From Priestia aryabhattai B8W22 (lineage in GTDB: Bacteria; Bacillota; Bacilli; Bacillales; Bacillaceae_H): DNA of 64,000 nucleotides. The position numbers were made by a program, and so were the translations under genes. The notes beneath the pieces are model-generated. The model did not search any database. It was not told where the DNA came from and worked only from the letters and a program-made list of their open reading frames with translations. Shown here in pieces: positions 19,816-28,199 of the stretch; the first letter of the stretch is position 1, and every line of letters begins with the position of its first letter. The stretch is taken from positions 1 through 64,000 of the forward strand of contig NZ_JYOO01000010.1 in assembly GCF_000956595.1 (NCBI RefSeq), given 5' to 3'.

Positions 19816-21030
19816 ATGAAAACCATTCTCTTGAAAAATGCAACGCTCTATCCTATTACGTCAAAGCCTATTTATAATAGTGATGTGCTCATTCAAGATG
19901 GAAAAATTGTTTTAATTGGGCCAAACTTGCAGCCACCTCTTCGAGTAGAAGTCATTGACTGCAAACAGCGTTATTTATTCCCTGGATTTATTGATGTTCA
20001 TACACATCTAGGATTATATGATGAAGGAACCGGCTGGGCCGGGAATGATGCTAACGAAACCATTGAACCTATGACTCCACATATCCGAGCTTTTGACAGT
20101 GTACATCCTTTAGATCCTGGGTTTAAAGATGCCATTGAAGCGGGTATTACGTCTGTACACATTATGCCTGGAAGTGCAAATGTGATCGGAGGTACAACGT
20201 CCGTTATTAAAACAGCCGGAACAAGCATTTCTCAAATGTTGATTCAAGAGACAGCTGGACTTAAGATTGCGCTAGGAGAAAATCCAAAACGAATTCACAG
20301 CCATGGTAATAAAGAATCGATTACACGAATGGGTATTATGGGGATGTTGCGAGAAGCCTTTTATCATGCAAAAAGCAGTGACAATAAAAATGATTTGCGC
20401 ATCAAACCGCTCATTCAAGCACTGAATAGAGAGATTCCCGTTCGAATTCATGCTCACCGAGCGGACGATATTCTATCAGCCCTGCGCTTAGCAGATGAAT
20501 TTCATTTAGACGTTCGTATTGAACACTGTACAGAAGGCCATTTAATTGCTAAAGAGCTGGGTGGAAGAAATTTAAAAGTGAGCGTAGGACCAACTTTAAC
20601 ACGCCGCTCAAAGATTGAACTTAAGAATAAAACGTGGAAAACCTATCAAGCTCTTTGCAATGAAGGAGTAGAAGTTTCCATTACAACAGACCACCCTTAT
20701 ACACCTATTCAGTACTTAAATATTTGTGCATCCATTGCCGTACGTGAAGGACTCGAAGAACAAAAAGCATTAGAAGGCATCACGATTGCTGCTGCTCGGA
20801 ATCTCCGTATTGATCATCGAATCGGCAGTATCGAAGCAGGAAAAGACGCCGATTTAGTGCTATGGAGCCACCATCCCTTTCACTACCTAGCAAAGCCTAT
20901 TTTCACCATGATAGATGGTAAAATATTATTTAAAAAAATTAACATTTTACCTATTTTCTTTTTTATTTTTTTTAGTATGATACGTTTAGAAGCATGTGAA
21001 TTTCACAAAAGCATAAACATCACACGTTGA
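19816..21030 (+). CDS. Amidohydrolase (imidazolonepropionase-like, COG1228)
   Basis: A 404-residue metal-dependent hydrolase with an N-terminal beta-sandwich, HTH metal motif in DVHTHLGLYD, a distal HAHRADD and HCTEG metal-site pair, and the catalytic Asp in TTDHPYTP. ATG 19816 follows AGGAGT. The last ~30 residues after GKILFKK are hydrophobic and atypical (runs of Phe/Ile), suggesting the ancestral stop was lost or that the frame continues into intergenic DNA. Substrate not predictable; position next to yfhF is not from the B. subtilis backbone as I recall it. Confidence 0.82.
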   Translation: MKTILLKNATLYPITSKPIYNSDVLIQDGKIVLIGPNLQPPLRVEVIDCKQRYLFPGFIDVHTHLGLYDEGTGWAGNDANETIEPMTPHIRAFDSVHPLDPGFKDAIEAGITSVHIMPGSANVIGGTTSVIKTAGTSISQMLIQETAGLKIALGENPKRIHSHGNKESITRMGIMGMLREAFYHAKSSDNKNDLRIKPLIQALNREIPVRIHAHRADDILSALRLADEFHLDVRIEHCTEGHLIAKELGGRNLKVSVGPTLTRRSKIELKNKTWKTYQALCNEGVEVSITTDHPYTPIQYLNICASIAVREGLEEQKALEGITIAAARNLRIDHRIGSIEAGKDADLVLWSHHPFHYLAKPIFTMIDGKILFKKINILPIFFFIFFSMIRLEACEFHKSINITR

Positions 21031-21055
21031 CTTTTTATGTTTGTTGACTTGTAAT
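21027..21055 (+). promoter_or_regulatory. Sigma-A promoter of the structured leader RNA/GNAT gene
   Basis: TTGACT (21027-21032), a 17-nt spacer and TGTAAT (21050-21055). The predicted start falls near 21061-21063, exactly where the structured RNA begins. Confidence 0.7.
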
Positions 21056-21060
21056 GGGAA

Positions 21061-21190
21061 GGCAAATGGTGCGCCACCAGGTAACTGGTTCTAGTGGGTT
21101 CGATTCCCACCCCGAAATTTTTTTAATTATTAAAAAATTTCGAGGGTGGGGACTTGATTGGAGTCTGTATATACCCTCGATCAGGAGGGA
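21061..21190 (+). ncRNA. Structured 5' leader with a tRNA T-arm look-alike and alternative hairpins
   Basis: The leader of the GNAT gene holds, in order: TGGTG-CGC-CACCA; a CCAG-GTAA-CTGG hairpin; a perfect tRNA-like T arm GTGGG-TTCGATT-CCCAC (21094-21110) matching the GGTTCGAnnCC B-box; a long hairpin (21105-21126 with 21130-21151) that needs the same CCCAC; and a CCCTC (21174-21178) that pairs with the GAGGG of the ribosome binding site (21185-21189). CGAGGG (21141-21146) can instead pair with CCCTCG (21174-21179). No acceptor stem can be formed, so it is not an ordinary tRNA. It fits no riboswitch class I recognise. Confidence 0.55.
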
Positions 21191-21196
21191 AAAGTT

Positions 21197-21757
21197 ATGT
21201 TAAAAAAACGTGACCTAAATGACTGTCAATCTCTATACGAACTCATGGTACATCCTGATGTCTTCCCTTTTGTTCGTCATAAAGCCCATTCCTATGAAGA
21301 ATTTTTATTTGTGACTAAACAAACGATGGAAGCAGAAGATCATGGAGAAATTATTTCTCGCACGATTTTAGATGAATGGGGTAACCCTATCGGCACCATT
21401 AATTTATTTGATGTACAGGACCAAGCTGGTTTTTTAGGCACTTGGCTTGGCAAACCGTTTCATGGAAAAGGATATAATCAAATTGCAAAAGAAGCGTTCT
21501 TTAATGAACTGTTCTTTGAGTTAAATATAGAGCGAATTTTTATGCGAATTCGTAAAATCAATATCAGGTCTATTAAGGCTGCCGAAAAACTGCCTTATGC
21601 AGTACTTGCGAATGAAACACACAAAGCTTTATACGATGAAATTAATCAACATGAAGACGTATATGATTTATACGAAATTCCAAAAGACTTGTATACATTA
21701 TACTACCTGCGTCACGAACAAGACGTTCAAGAAGATCACCAGCTTAAAGAAGCGTAA
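21197..21757 (+). CDS. GNAT acetyltransferase (RimJ/RimL-like)
   Basis: A 186-residue GNAT-fold protein: N-terminal KKRDLNDCQSLYELM, acetyl-CoA-binding region near GTWLGKPFHGKGYNQIAKEAFF (the Q/RxxGxG/A loop seen as KPFHGKGY), and NIRSIKAAEKL, the usual C-terminal signature of RimJ/L-type enzymes. The acceptor is unknown. ATG 21197 lies 7 nt from AGGAGGG; the upstream TTG reading is rejected since it would run through the leader hairpins. The leader RNA probably controls translation by hiding the ribosome binding site. Confidence 0.82.
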   Translation: MLKKRDLNDCQSLYELMVHPDVFPFVRHKAHSYEEFLFVTKQTMEAEDHGEIISRTILDEWGNPIGTINLFDVQDQAGFLGTWLGKPFHGKGYNQIAKEAFFNELFFELNIERIFMRIRKINIRSIKAAEKLPYAVLANETHKALYDEINQHEDVYDLYEIPKDLYTLYYLRHEQDVQEDHQLKEA

Positions 21758-21761
21758 GAGT

Positions 21762-21789
21762 CTCTCCGTTACACGGAGAGCTTTTTTTT
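21762..21789 (+). terminator. Terminator of the GNAT gene
   Basis: CTCTCCGT-tta-ACGGAGAG-type stem just past the stop, then a run of at least eight T residues. Confidence 0.88.
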
Positions 21790-21859
21790 ATGATTAAAAA
21801 CGAGAGATTCTGGAAAAAATAAGTAGCATGATCGAAAAACGTTAATTGGAGGTTTTTTT

Positions 21860-21976
21860 ATGTCTGAAAAGAAACGAAAAGAAAACGCAAAAAATACGTT
21901 AAGTAGCGCTCAAGAAATCTATTACGGCCGCGAGTTTAAAAAAGCGGATCGTGCAGGCGGCTACACGAAAAAATAA
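21860..21976 (+). CDS. yfhE: YfhE-family small protein
   Basis: A 38-residue basic protein, MSEKKRKENAKNTLSSAQ..., ending DRAGGYTKK, the signature of the YfhE family. GGAGG precedes the ATG by 8 nt. It is too short for most gene callers. B. subtilis yfhE lies between yfhD and yfhF, so the location is consistent. Function unknown. Confidence 0.8.
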   Translation: MSEKKRKENAKNTLSSAQEIYYGREFKKADRAGGYTKK

Positions 21977-22012
21977 GTGAGGCAAAACATCTCTATCCAA
22001 CGCTTGATCATC

Positions 22013-22052
22013 CCAACGTCCTTTCTGTACACTGTGTATCGGAAGGACGTTT
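22013..22052 (+). terminator. Terminator of yfhE
   Basis: AACGTCCTT pairs with AAGGACGTT, extended by inner pairs; T-rich follows. Confidence 0.7.
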
Positions 22053-22119
22053 TATATTATGTAAAGATAATAACACGAAGATTCTATGCGTATGATTTAC
22101 GTTTTTTTAATAATCTACT

Positions 22120-22314
22120 ATATCCACAAAGTTTACCCACAATTATGTGGATAATGTGCATAACTTTATCGGATATGTATATTACCGCTTTCATAACTTG
22201 AAATGACAGTGGGTAATTTTTATGTAAATTTTCTGAAAAAATGTGAATAATGTGGATAAAGTTGTGAATATCCTATACAATTCAGCAGTTAACTTCTTGT
22301 TAACCTGTGGATAT
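22120..22314. promoter_or_regulatory. Cluster of DnaA boxes (candidate DnaA-titration locus)
   Basis: Within 195 bp there are two perfect DnaA boxes TGTGGATAA (22146-22154, 22251-22259) and four with a single mismatch: ATATCCACA (22120), TTACCCACA (22133), TGTGAATAA (22242-22250, directly abutting a perfect box) and TGTGGATAT (22306). The region is intergenic, AT-rich and has no gene. Comparable DnaA-box clusters away from oriC are known in B. subtilis. Confidence 0.7.
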
Positions 22315-22379
22315 CTTCTTTAGCGCTTTCGTTTGTTTTAGTAGCATGAAAGCTTTTGATATATTATAAGTATAATAAT

Positions 22380-22406
22380 AAAAGTAGGGGAACTTCCCCT
22401 ACTTTT
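22380..22406. terminator. Terminator of the sensor kinase gene
   Basis: A 10-bp stem AAAGTAGGGG/CCCCTACTTT at the kinase stop codon, with T/A tracts on both sides. Confidence 0.8.
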
Positions 22407-24540
22407 TTATGATTGGAAACAATATATCCACACTTGTTCCTTGATTTAACTGACTAGAAAATGTCATCTGCGCACGGTGAGCTTTAATAATCCGGTAGCT
22501 GACCATCAGCCCTAAACCTGTACCTTTTTCTTTTGTACTATAAAAAGGCTCGCCTATCTTCGCTAACCGTTCAGGAGGAATACCTTGCCCTTCATCAGCA
22601 AGCTGCAGCCAAAGGTGGTTTTCTTTTGCTTTGATAGTAATATGAATACCCCCTCCTTCAGGCATTGCTTCGATAGAGTTTTTAATAATATTAATAAATA
22701 CTTGTTTTAACTGATTTTTATCTCCATATACCTGTGGTAACTGGTCGTCCCTTTCAAATATGAAAGCTACCTTTTTTTCCACTGCTTCAGGTTCAAGAAG
22801 CAAGCACACTTCTTGAACAAGCGCTTGCATATTAAAGGGTTCAACATTCATAACCTGAGGTTTTCCTAACATCAAAAATTCTTCTACGATTCCATTCATT
22901 CGTTCTAATTCAGTTTCCATGATATCTATATACAAAGCATCTTTGGGATTTTGTTCTTTTAATAAGTGAACAAAACCTTTTAAAGACGTCAAAGGATTTT
23001 TGATCTCGTGGGCAACTCCAGCTGCAAGTTCTCCTACAACGGCAAGCTTCTCAGAAGTTCTAAGCTTCTCTTCTGCTTTTTTACGCTCCGTAATATCTGT
23101 CGATACGCACAGCATTTGAATCACTTCCTGTTTTTCATTCATAATAGGAAGTTTTGCTGTTTCGACCCACCGCCGGTTTCCTTTCGAATCTTTAAACTGT
23201 TCTTCTAATACCATCCCTTTTTGCGTACAGTTTGAAAACGCTCCTTTATATAAAAGATCTGATTGAAGGTTGAACTGATATTTATCAATTGATTGTCCAA
23301 TCAAGTCATCAGATTTTTCACCTAGCAGTATCGCAAAAGATTCATTAACAAGAATGAACTCCCTTTTTTGATTAACGGCATAAATATAGCTTGGATTAAT
23401 GTCAATGACTTGTCTTAAAAACGTTTTTTGTTCCTGCAGCTGATTTTCTTTTTGCTGTAAATTTGCTTTAGAATGGCGTATATAGCTAATCATTTCATTA
23501 AACTGTTTAGATAAAGTACCGATTTCGCCCCGCTCAATTTCTCGTTCTGGAATTTTTTGATTAAAATTCCCGTGCGCTACTTGTCCCGCCAATTCGTATA
23601 GTTTACGAATTGGATTCACAATTTGCCTTGCATATAACGCAGTAAAAAAAGAAAGCAGTAAAATTGTAATACCTGAAACGGTCCAAAGCGTTTTTTCAAA
23701 CGTTTCATAAGGCCTGTAAATTTCTTCAACGGGTAATTCAGCAACAATTCCCCAGTCCAAAACAGGAATATATTCGAAAGACGCAAAGAAATACTTACCT
23801 TCGGTGTTCACAACGCGCTGATATCCTGATTTATGATTCATCGTTTCCTGGACGATTTCATTTTCCCTGGCATTTTCACCGATTCTCTGTTTCTCAGGGT
23901 GTGAAATAATTCTACCATTGCGGTCTACAATAAACGTATAGCCGTTCTCTCCTATATCGAACGTTTGAAAAATGGATTGAAAGCTTTTATTTTCTTCAAT
24001 GCGCAGCGCTAAATTTATAACTTTTTTTACATTTTGCTGCTCATCCAAAATAGGAATCGCCATCACCACAATGTAATGCTTTGTGTCTGCTGAAACGACA
24101 TCGCTTAAATATATTTTTTTAGTTCGCAGCGCTTCTTGAAAATATTTTCTTTTACTTAAGTTCACGTGCTTCATATTCTTTAAATCATCTGGGTAATAAT
24201 GCTCCACATACCCTTTTGTATTAAAAATGGTTCCGCTATCGATATACGGTGAAATATTAACTATTTTCTGCAGTTCTTTGTCTATCTCTTGTTCATCATC
24301 CGATAAAAAAATAGGATCTTGCTGTACCTCGTCGCCCAAGCTCCAAATATCTTTAATCACGACGTTAATTTGCTCTTTCATTCTCTTGACGGTTTTATCA
24401 GTTACCTGTCGATATTGATCTTGAGAAATATTAGGCAGCATCACTCTTGAAACTATAAACATTAGCGTCAGTACGGTACAAATAAGAAGCACATTAATCG
24501 TGAAGATTTTCCAAAACGTATGAGATTTAAACCATTTCAT
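22399..24540 (-). CDS. Orphan membrane sensor histidine kinase (dCache-HAMP-PAS-HisKA-HATPase)
   Basis: A 713-residue kinase. TM1 is at residues ~12-32 and a dCache-like extracellular domain follows to ~280 (contains FIVDRNGRIISHPE). TM2 is next, then HAMP (~305-360), a PAS domain (~385-490), HisKA with the phospho-accepting His in VAHEIKNPLTSLKGF, and HATPase with N box NIIKNSIEAM, G1 DEGQGIPPE and G2 GTGLGLMVSYRI. No response regulator gene lies next to it. The H-box resembles the Spo0 phosphorelay kinases (KinA-E group), so a role feeding Spo0F is a reasonable guess only. ATG follows AAGGTG. Confidence 0.85.
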   Translation of the reverse strand: MKWFKSHTFWKIFTINVLLICTVLTLMFIVSRVMLPNISQDQYRQVTDKTVKRMKEQINVVIKDIWSLGDEVQQDPIFLSDDEQEIDKELQKIVNISPYIDSGTIFNTKGYVEHYYPDDLKNMKHVNLSKRKYFQEALRTKKIYLSDVVSADTKHYIVVMAIPILDEQQNVKKVINLALRIEENKSFQSIFQTFDIGENGYTFIVDRNGRIISHPEKQRIGENARENEIVQETMNHKSGYQRVVNTEGKYFFASFEYIPVLDWGIVAELPVEEIYRPYETFEKTLWTVSGITILLLSFFTALYARQIVNPIRKLYELAGQVAHGNFNQKIPEREIERGEIGTLSKQFNEMISYIRHSKANLQQKENQLQEQKTFLRQVIDINPSYIYAVNQKREFILVNESFAILLGEKSDDLIGQSIDKYQFNLQSDLLYKGAFSNCTQKGMVLEEQFKDSKGNRRWVETAKLPIMNEKQEVIQMLCVSTDITERKKAEEKLRTSEKLAVVGELAAGVAHEIKNPLTSLKGFVHLLKEQNPKDALYIDIMETELERMNGIVEEFLMLGKPQVMNVEPFNMQALVQEVCLLLEPEAVEKKVAFIFERDDQLPQVYGDKNQLKQVFINIIKNSIEAMPEGGGIHITIKAKENHLWLQLADEGQGIPPERLAKIGEPFYSTKEKGTGLGLMVSYRIIKAHRAQMTFSSQLNQGTSVDILFPIIKK

Positions 24541-24781
24541 GTTTGTTCACCTTAATCTAATGAAGTCTACCTCCATTGTACTGTAAAATGAAAACTTTTC
24601 CATGTAAATGATAGAATTCCACCTTTAGACATAGAAGAAAAGCATTGGGTTCTACATTACGACCAGAAAACTATGAGCTTTTTCACTGTGTTTTAAACAT
24701 TTTTTTAGGGTTCTTATATAAACTTTGCTTCCTGCATTTTCTTCATGCAGTAGAAATCCATTATTTATCCTCCAATAAAAA

Positions 24782-24806
24782 GACCCCATCACGAAATGAT
24801 GAGGTC
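24782..24806 (-). terminator. Terminator of the glycine/D-alanine permease gene
   Basis: A 10-bp stem with one G-U pair (24782-24791 with 24797-24806) followed on the minus strand by TTTTTATT. Confidence 0.8.
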
Positions 24807-24815
24807 GTCAATTTA

Positions 24816-26159
24816 CTATTTCTTTTTCCTTCTAGCCCAGTAAAAACCAAATAAGAGAATAAACCAAACGGGTGTCAACAATAAGGCTGGGCGCGTCGCA
24901 TCAGAAAACAGCATAATAATAAGAATCACTGCAAATAACGCTAGCACAACATAGTTTATAAATGGTGTTAACGGTGCTTTGAATGTTGATGCTGCATGCA
25001 GCTGCGGACGCGTTTTTTTATATCTTAGATGGCAAATCAAAATGATACTCCACACCCAAATAAAACAAATAGCGCTAATGGTTGTTACGATGCCAAAAGC
25101 TTGGTCTGGTATCAGTTTGCTTAACAAAGCTCCCGCTGAGATAACCAGCGTAGATACAAACAATCCGCTGCTTGGTACGTGGTTTTTGTTCAGTTTTGCA
25201 AACGTAGATGGTCCTTGGTCATTTTTACTTAAATTATATAAGATACGGCTTGTTGAAAACATTCCGCTATTACAAGCAGAAGCGGCTGAAGTTAATACAA
25301 CAAAATTAATAATTCCAGCAGCAAGCGGAATTCCGACTAAACTAAAGGTTTTAACAAATGGGCTTTCTGCCGCATTTAATTCCATCCACGGGTTAATAAA
25401 TAAAAGGACGATAAGCGCTCCAACATAGAAAAATAAGATTCGCAGCGGAATTTTATTAATGGCCGATGGAATATTTTTTTGGGGATTTGATGTTTCCGCT
25501 GCCGATACCCCTACCAATTCAACCCCGACGTATGCGAAAATAACCATTTGGAATGAAAGTAAGAAACCTGAAACCCCGTTCGGAAACAGTCCTCCATGAT
25601 TCCAAAGATTTTGAACCGTAACCGATCCTGCATCCGTTTTAAATCCGATTACCAGTAAAATAACGCCAATCACAATTAACGCAAGAATCGTAATAACCTT
25701 TATTAAAGCAAACCAAAACTCTAATTCTCCAAATAATTTTACGGTTAATAAGTTAAGCCCTAATAAAATAATCACACAAATAAGTGCAGGAATCCACTGA
25801 GGGAGATTGAACCAATATTTCACATATACGCCAACGGCAATCACGTCAGCCATAGCTGTCATGATCCAGCAAAACCAGTACGTCCATCCTGTGACAAATG
25901 AAGCCCATGGTCCAAGATACTCTTCAGCAATATCTGTTAACGATTGATAACCTGCTTTAGACAGCAGTAGTTCTCCTAGCGCTCTCATCACAAAGAAAAG
26001 CGCAATACCCACAATTAAATAAGCAAAGATGATAGAGGGACCTGCAAGCTGTATTGCTTTACCAGAACCTAAAAATAATCCCGTCCCAATGGTTCCTCCA
26101 ATCGCGATTAGCTGAACATGACGATTGGATAAATCCCTCTTTAATTCTCGTTGTTCCAA
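24816..26159 (-). CDS. D-serine/D-alanine/glycine-type amino acid permease (CycA-like)
   Basis: A 447-residue APC-family transporter with 12 predicted membrane segments, starting TTG 8 nt after AGGAGG. Signature runs such as SNRHVQLIAIGGTIGTGLF, GPSIIFAYLIVG, GWTYWFCWI and SAASACNSGMFSTSRILY follow E. coli CycA closely. A glycine riboswitch with a terminator lies in its leader, so glycine is very likely a substrate. Related B. subtilis proteins include YtnA and AapA; I cannot pick between these by eye, so no symbol is given. Confidence 0.9.
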   Translation of the reverse strand: MEQRELKRDLSNRHVQLIAIGGTIGTGLFLGSGKAIQLAGPSIIFAYLIVGIALFFVMRALGELLLSKAGYQSLTDIAEEYLGPWASFVTGWTYWFCWIMTAMADVIAVGVYVKYWFNLPQWIPALICVIILLGLNLLTVKLFGELEFWFALIKVITILALIVIGVILLVIGFKTDAGSVTVQNLWNHGGLFPNGVSGFLLSFQMVIFAYVGVELVGVSAAETSNPQKNIPSAINKIPLRILFFYVGALIVLLFINPWMELNAAESPFVKTFSLVGIPLAAGIINFVVLTSAASACNSGMFSTSRILYNLSKNDQGPSTFAKLNKNHVPSSGLFVSTLVISAGALLSKLIPDQAFGIVTTISAICFIWVWSIILICHLRYKKTRPQLHAASTFKAPLTPFINYVVLALFAVILIIMLFSDATRPALLLTPVWFILLFGFYWARRKKK

Positions 26160-26230
26160 CTCTAACTCCTCCTAACAATAAAACCTTTGATACAATCGTG
26201 CGGACTACAAAATAAAGTCCAATAAAAAAA

Positions 26231-26253
26231 GAGATTGGATGCGCTCCAATCTC
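26231..26253 (-). terminator. Expression-platform terminator of the glycine riboswitch
   Basis: A 9-bp stem GAGATTGGA/TCCAATCTC with a TGCGC loop, then T7 on the minus strand, upstream of the permease start. Confidence 0.85.
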
Positions 26254-26324
26254 ATGGTCATAAGAATAACAAATATTATGGTACATACTAACAATTAGTA
26301 ACATGCCAAATAAATATCCGGTAC

Positions 26325-26395
26325 TCTTCTGTCCTTTTGCCTGAGATTGTGAACCCTTCGGCGTCGCGAAACTATCGCGATCTCTCCAGAAGCTG
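26325..26395 (-). promoter_or_regulatory. Glycine riboswitch (single visible aptamer)
   Basis: Read on the minus strand the region contains the gcvT-motif hallmarks in order: GGAGAG, a variable stem (TCGCG...CGCGA), GCCGAAGG, and CTCAGGCAAAAGGACAGA. Only one aptamer is evident, so this is of the singlet type or its partner has diverged. A terminator about 70 nt downstream implies transcriptional control. The rest of the 490-bp gap up to 26651 holds AT-rich DNA and no gene. Confidence 0.92.
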
Positions 26396-26651
26396 CTCCT
26401 GCTATAGTGTGATCCATAGCAATCATAGCTTTCTACGTATTAAATTTTTCAGTCAATAGAATGACTGTCGAATAGTTGTTTATTCTAATACCAGTTGGAT
26501 GCTTTGTCAATAAGAAAAATTATTTTCATTTATTTTCCTTCTTTGAAAGAAGACACTACATAAAAACCTTGTTCTTTTATTTGTGATAAAAATCATCCTA
26601 TCACAAACAAAAAAAAAGCAGAATCAAATCTGCCCTTTACTCTTTTTCTAT

Positions 26652-28037
26652 TCATTTCTTTAACGTCAAACTCACCACATTCTCCACATGCGCCGTATGA
26701 GGGAACATATCAACAGGCTGAATGTAATCAACATGATAAGCCTTCGACAGCTGCTGCACATCTTTCGCTAATGTGGATGGATTACAAGAAACGTAAACCA
26801 CTTTCTTTGGCTTCACTTGTAAAATTGTTTTTAGAAGCTTGTCATCACAGCCTGTTCGCGGAGGGTCAACGACGATTACGTCTGGCTTCCAGCCTTCTTT
26901 TACCCACTGCGGCATCCATTTTTCAGCTGGACCCGTCACATATGTGGCATGTTCAAATCCATGGTCTTTGGCATTTTTTCGCGCGTCTACAACGGATTCT
27001 TCAATCGTGTCCATTCCGCGAATTTCTTTGGCATCTTTAGCAAGCCATAAGCCAATTGTCCCTACTCCGCAGTATGCATCTACAATTTTTTCACTGCCCG
27101 TTAGCGCAGCTGCTTTTTTTACTTCGTCATATAGCTTCACCGTTTGAAGAGGATTCAACTGGAAAAATGCACGCGCTGAAAGTTCGAATGAGATATCACC
27201 TAACGTTTCTTGAATCACTGATTTTCCAGCGAGCGTAAACGTTTCGTCTCCAAAGATAAGCGATGTTTTTTGGCCGTTTACGTTTTGTACGAGCGATTTC
27301 ACTTCCGGCAGGCGGCGCTGAATTTCTTTCATCAGCAGCTCTTTTTTCGGAATTTCTTTTTTAGCCGTAATCAAGACAATTTGAACTTCACCCGTTTCAA
27401 ATCCTACTCGAGATACAATGGTACGCACAATTCCACGGCGTTTACGCTCATTGTAGATAGGGATTTGAAGGTCTTGTAAAATTCGTTTTATTTCTTTTGT
27501 CACGTGATTTGTGGCTTTATGCTGAATGGGACAGTTTTCAATATCAATCAAGCGGTGAGAATTCAGTCCGTACAAACCAGCAATGACTTTTTGTTTGTCC
27601 ACGCCGACTTGAAACTGAGATTTATTACGATAGCGCCACGGATCTTCCATGCCAATCGTTTGGCGTGTTTTTTCTTCTACTTTTTTTAATGAACTGTGAC
27701 GTTCGAACGCTTGCAGAACGATATCGCGCTTGGATTCTAGCTGACCTTCATAGGATAAGTGCTGAAGCTGGCAACCTCCGCACTGGTCGTAAATAGGACA
27801 GGGTGCTTCTACGCGATGAGGAGATTTTTTGCGAATTCGCTTGATTTTCCCTTCGGCAAACTTATGCTGAACGTTTGTTGCTTCTACAACTACTTCTTCA
27901 TTCGGTAATGCTCCCGGCACGAAGACGACTTGGCGCTTAAAATATCCTACGCCTTCTCCATTAATACCGAGTCTTTTTATAGTCAACGGAAACGTTTGTC
28001 CTTTTTGAACTTTCATTTCAGTTTTTGGTTTATTCAT
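26652..28037 (-). CDS. 23S rRNA (uracil-5-)-methyltransferase, RumA/RlmCD family
   Basis: A 461-residue SAM enzyme that makes m5U in 23S rRNA. N-terminal TRAM domain (~10-65); [4Fe-4S] ligands in [10 protein letters not shown] plus the distal Cys of ENCPIQH; SAM motif [15 protein letters not shown]; catalytic Cys in [18 protein letters not shown] loop. All key residues are intact. B. subtilis has two paralogues (YefA = RlmCD and YfjO); the position near pdaA suggests YfjO. GGAG precedes the ATG. Confidence 0.9.
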   Translation of the reverse strand: MNKPKTEMKVQKGQTFPLTIKRLGINGEGVGYFKRQVVFVPGALPNEEVVVEATNVQHKFAEGKIKRIRKKSPHRVEAPCPIYDQCGGCQLQHLSYEGQLESKRDIVLQAFERHSSLKKVEEKTRQTIGMEDPWRYRNKSQFQVGVDKQKVIAGLYGLNSHRLIDIENCPIQHKATNHVTKEIKRILQDLQIPIYNERKRRGIVRTIVSRVGFETGEVQIVLITAKKEIPKKELLMKEIQRRLPEVKSLVQNVNGQKTSLIFGDETFTLAGKSVIQETLGDISFELSARAFFQLNPLQTVKLYDEVKKAAALTGSEKIVDAYCGVGTIGLWLAKDAKEIRGMDTIEESVVDARKNAKDHGFEHATYVTGPAEKWMPQWVKEGWKPDVIVVDPPRTGCDDKLLKTILQVKPKKVVYVSCNPSTLAKDVQQLSKAYHVDYIQPVDMFPHTAHVENVVSLTLKK

Positions 28038-28160
28038 GAGACCAACTCCGATTAGTTTAAATTCTTTATATAGTTATTAACGGTCTTTAGCTGCTTAAAA
28101 CCTATTAGACCGTATCGCTTTAAAAAAGACATCAACGCATATTATAACACTTCAACAGCA

Positions 28161-28196
28161 AAAAACCGACAGAAGAAACATTCCCGTCGGTTTTTA
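28161..28196 (-). terminator. Terminator of pdaA
   Basis: AAAACCGAC pairs with GTCGGTTTT with a 15-nt loop, immediately past the pdaA stop. Confidence 0.65.
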
Positions 28197-28199
28197 TCT

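Noticed and set aside
21050-21120. A complete tRNA gene at the T-arm-like sequence
   Set aside because: No 5' acceptor strand complementary to CCCGAAA, no U33-bearing 7-base anticodon loop, and no CCA context. Kept only as a tRNA-like leader RNA.
24979-25428. A 149-residue plus-strand ORF opposite the permease gene
   Set aside because: Shadow of a well-supported transporter gene; no initiation signal.
26059-26304. An 81-residue minus-strand ORF over the glycine riboswitch leader
   Set aside because: It runs through the terminator hairpin and the permease start; the RNA element explains the sequence better.
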